A DNA stretch of 64,000 nt from Methylobacterium nodulans ORS 2060 (lineage in GTDB: Bacteria; Pseudomonadota; Alphaproteobacteria; Rhizobiales; Beijerinckiaceae), in the NCBI RefSeq assembly GCF_000022085.1, contig NC_011894.1, positions 3,561,501-3,625,500 of the forward strand. The letters are read 5' to 3'. Positions 62,632 through 64,000 of this stretch are shown piece by piece. The notes beneath the pieces are model-generated. The model was not told the origin of the DNA and did no database searches. It was given only the letters and a program-made list of their open reading frames with translations. How positions within the stretch are numbered: position 1 is the stretch's first letter; every line of letters starts with the position of its first letter. Position numbers and translations under genes: made by a program.

Positions 62632-63274
62632 GGCAGCAGGGAATCAACCTGCGCGAGCGCAGCCTGCTGCTAACGGCCTCCGGCGGCGCGCAGCGCCGGG
62701 CCGAGCTTTGCGCCCGCGGTTTGGCCGACGTGGCGATCACTCGCTGCAACCGCAGAAGCGGTCGCCTGCCAGGGCGCTGCCGCTTCAGCATTGTGGCCGC
62801 GATCACCGTCGCGGCGCGCACGGCCGGCAGCGCTTCCGACACGAAGCGCACCCTCGCGGTGAACGTGGAGCGCCTCGCTGTCCCACACAGGCTTCGCTTC
62901 AAGCTGGCGGAGGAGGGCGGCGCAAGGCCCAGCGGGCTCAAGGGGACTTCGCTCACGCCGCGCCCGGCAGCCCGCAGCGTCTCGGCCAGCAACTCGACCC
63001 GATTCAGGTCGCGCACAGCAGCGAACACGTGTGTGCCGTCTGTGCGCTGGCGACCGTGCGCCTTGAGGAGCCGTCTCGGCGTGCGGCACCTCGGCAGGTG
63101 GAATGCTGCCACGGTCGATGCCTCCACACGGTGCGTGCTTTTGCTGCAATGAGGTGGAGGAATTCGCCGACTAATAGCTGTGGCCGGAACCAGCCACTGG
63201 TTGGGGCGATTGGTCAGGCACGGCTTGGCCAGACCGCCCCCAGCCGTGGTCGGGTTGCGTGCAGAGGGGAGCGC
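62632..63274. other. Intergenic dominated by transposase debris
   Basis: Bases 62970-63105 hold the IS1182-like relic. The remaining GC-rich sequence has overlapping frames on both strands but no domain I can name. The final 15 bases (GCAGAGGGGAGCGC) are the ribosome site for the PAS gene. Confidence 0.4.
62970..63105 (-). pseudogene. IS1182-like transposase fragment
   Basis: The minus strand reads RRLLKAHGRQRTDGTHVFAA then VRDLNRVELLAETLRAA. IS1182-type transposases have GLLKARGRQRTDSTHVLAAV RxLNRLELVGETLRAAL at the first catalytic Asp, so the match is good over about 40 residues and then stops. Confidence 0.55.
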
Positions 63275-64000
63275 ATGGCATCCGAGAACCAGCCCACGCC
63301 CATCATCAGTGAGGAGCAGCGCTTCCGCCTCCTGATCCAGGCGGTCACCGATTACGCCATCTTCATGCTCGACCCCACCGGGATCGTGACCAGCTGGAAC
63401 CCAGGGGCCGAGCGCTTCAAGGGCTACAAGGAAGCCGAGATCATCGGGCAGCACTTCTCCCGCTTCTACACCGAAGAGGACCGCCAAACGGACCTGCCGA
63501 GGCGGGCTCTCGAAACCGCAGCCCGCGACGGGCGCTTCGAGCAGGAAGGCTGGCGGGTGCGCAAGGACGGCAGCCGCATGTGGGCGCACGTCATCATCGA
63601 CCCGATCCGCGATCCCTCAGGCACCCTCATCGGCTTTGCCAAGGTCACCCGCGACATCACGAAGCGACAGGCGGCCCAGCAGGCTCTGCGCGAGAGTGAG
63701 GAGCGCTTCCGGCTCCTCGTTCAGGGCGTGCGGGATTACGCCATCTTCATGCTCAGCCCGGAGGGGATCGTCAGGAATTGGAACTCCGGCGCGCAGCGCA
63801 TCAAGGGCTACAGTGAAGCCGAGATCGTCGGGCAGCACTTCTCCCGCTTCTACACCGAGGAGGACCGCGCCGCGGGCGTGCCCGCCAGGGCCCTGGAAAC
63901 GGCGGCTCGGGAGGGCAAGTTCGAAGCGGAAGGCTGGCGTGTTCGGCGGGATGGAACACGGTTCTGGGCCAGCGTGCTGATCGACGCCATCCGTGACGAG
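63275..64000 (+). CDS. Tandem-PAS sensor protein, N-terminal part
   Basis: The frame is open from the ATG at 63275 (AGAGGGGAGCGC upstream) to the window end, 242 codons. Two PAS domains of the same type follow each other: YAIFMLDPTGIVTSWNPGAE, then GYKEAEIIGQHFSRFYTEED at about 25-75, and YAIFMLSPEGIVRNWNSGAQ with the same GQHFSRFYTEED at about 150-205. Each is followed by a PAC segment (WAHVIIDPIRDPSGTLIGFA). There is no membrane segment. Such proteins usually end in a HWE or HisKA histidine kinase; that part lies outside the window. Confidence 0.88.
   Translation, partial: MASENQPTPIISEEQRFRLLIQAVTDYAIFMLDPTGIVTSWNPGAERFKGYKEAEIIGQHFSRFYTEEDRQTDLPRRALETAARDGRFEQEGWRVRKDGSRMWAHVIIDPIRDPSGTLIGFAKVTRDITKRQAAQQALRESEERFRLLVQGVRDYAIFMLSPEGIVRNWNSGAQRIKGYSEAEIVGQHFSRFYTEEDRAAGVPARALETAAREGKFEAEGWRVRRDGTRFWASVLIDAIRDE

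Noticed and set aside
62721..63152. 144-codon plus-strand frame before the PAS gene
   Set aside because: It is antisense to the IS1182-like fragment and is rich in Arg, Ala and Ser with no domain.
1..64000. CRISPR arrays, rRNA genes and complete tRNA genes
   Set aside because: I looked for regular spaced direct repeats, rRNA-like blocks and cloverleaf patterns and saw none; only the tRNA-Ser 3' fragment at 27499 remained.

Overview
The window is high-GC alphaproteobacterial chromosome. Gene content and style point to Methylobacterium or a close relative: zinc-less MucR/Ros regulators, class III adenylate cyclases with TolB-like and TPR domains, an MHYT-GGDEF-EAL protein, and the short dispersed intergenic repeats and small hypothetical genes usual in that genus. 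The genus call is inference. I found no rRNA, complete tRNA or CRISPR array. Both ends cut a gene.

Layout. 1-13 kb: partial beta-keto acid cleavage enzyme, Rieske-fusion protein, CelD-like GNAT protein, secreted CHRD, cupin and collagen-like proteins, an adenylate cyclase and a CDP-diacylglycerol pyrophosphatase, with IS remnants between them. 13-18.8 kb: a quinone-oxidoreductase-like gene divergent from a LysR regulator, an almost intact IS630-type element against the lysR stop codon, small orphan genes, and a ParA/ribbon-helix-helix pair. 19-27 kb: a membrane adenylate cyclase, a PRC-barrel protein, a large UPF0182 membrane protein and an alpha/beta hydrolase. 27.5-36.2 kb: an accessory region that starts near a tRNA-Ser 3'-end fragment. 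It holds an AT-rich HEPN-like gene, an overlapping three-gene toxin-antitoxin-like operon, a compact run of small unknown genes with HTH motifs, and several broken genes.

36.3-43.1 kb is a catabolic unit. An OB-fold protein, thiolase, SDR, enoyl-CoA hydratase and CaiB-type CoA-transferase form one minus-strand operon, divergent from a LysR regulator that is followed by an MHS-type transporter. This looks like uptake, CoA activation and beta-oxidation-like breakdown of an unidentified carboxylate.

43.9-51.8 kb is the most interesting block. A radical SAM/SPASM-like enzyme, an HAD phosphatase-like protein and selenophosphate synthetase (selD) form one operon. Divergent from it are a SAM methyltransferase and a complete PhnD/PhnC/PhnE-like ABC transporter of the type annotated as putative selenate transporter, ending in a DoxX-like protein. 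None of the known users of selenophosphate (selA/selB, mnmH/ybbB, senA/senB) is present, so the cluster may handle selenium in an undescribed way.

52.6-64 kb: a chemoreceptor with a small periplasmic partner, the MHYT-GGDEF-EAL protein, a TPR protein, more IS debris (IS66-like, IS3, IS630, IS1182-like), two tandem MucR-type regulators without zinc ligands, and the start of a tandem-PAS sensor.

The window carries at least eight transposon remnants, two families of short inverted or dispersed repeats, and several decayed copies of the same small genes, so its accessory parts have been rearranged repeatedly.
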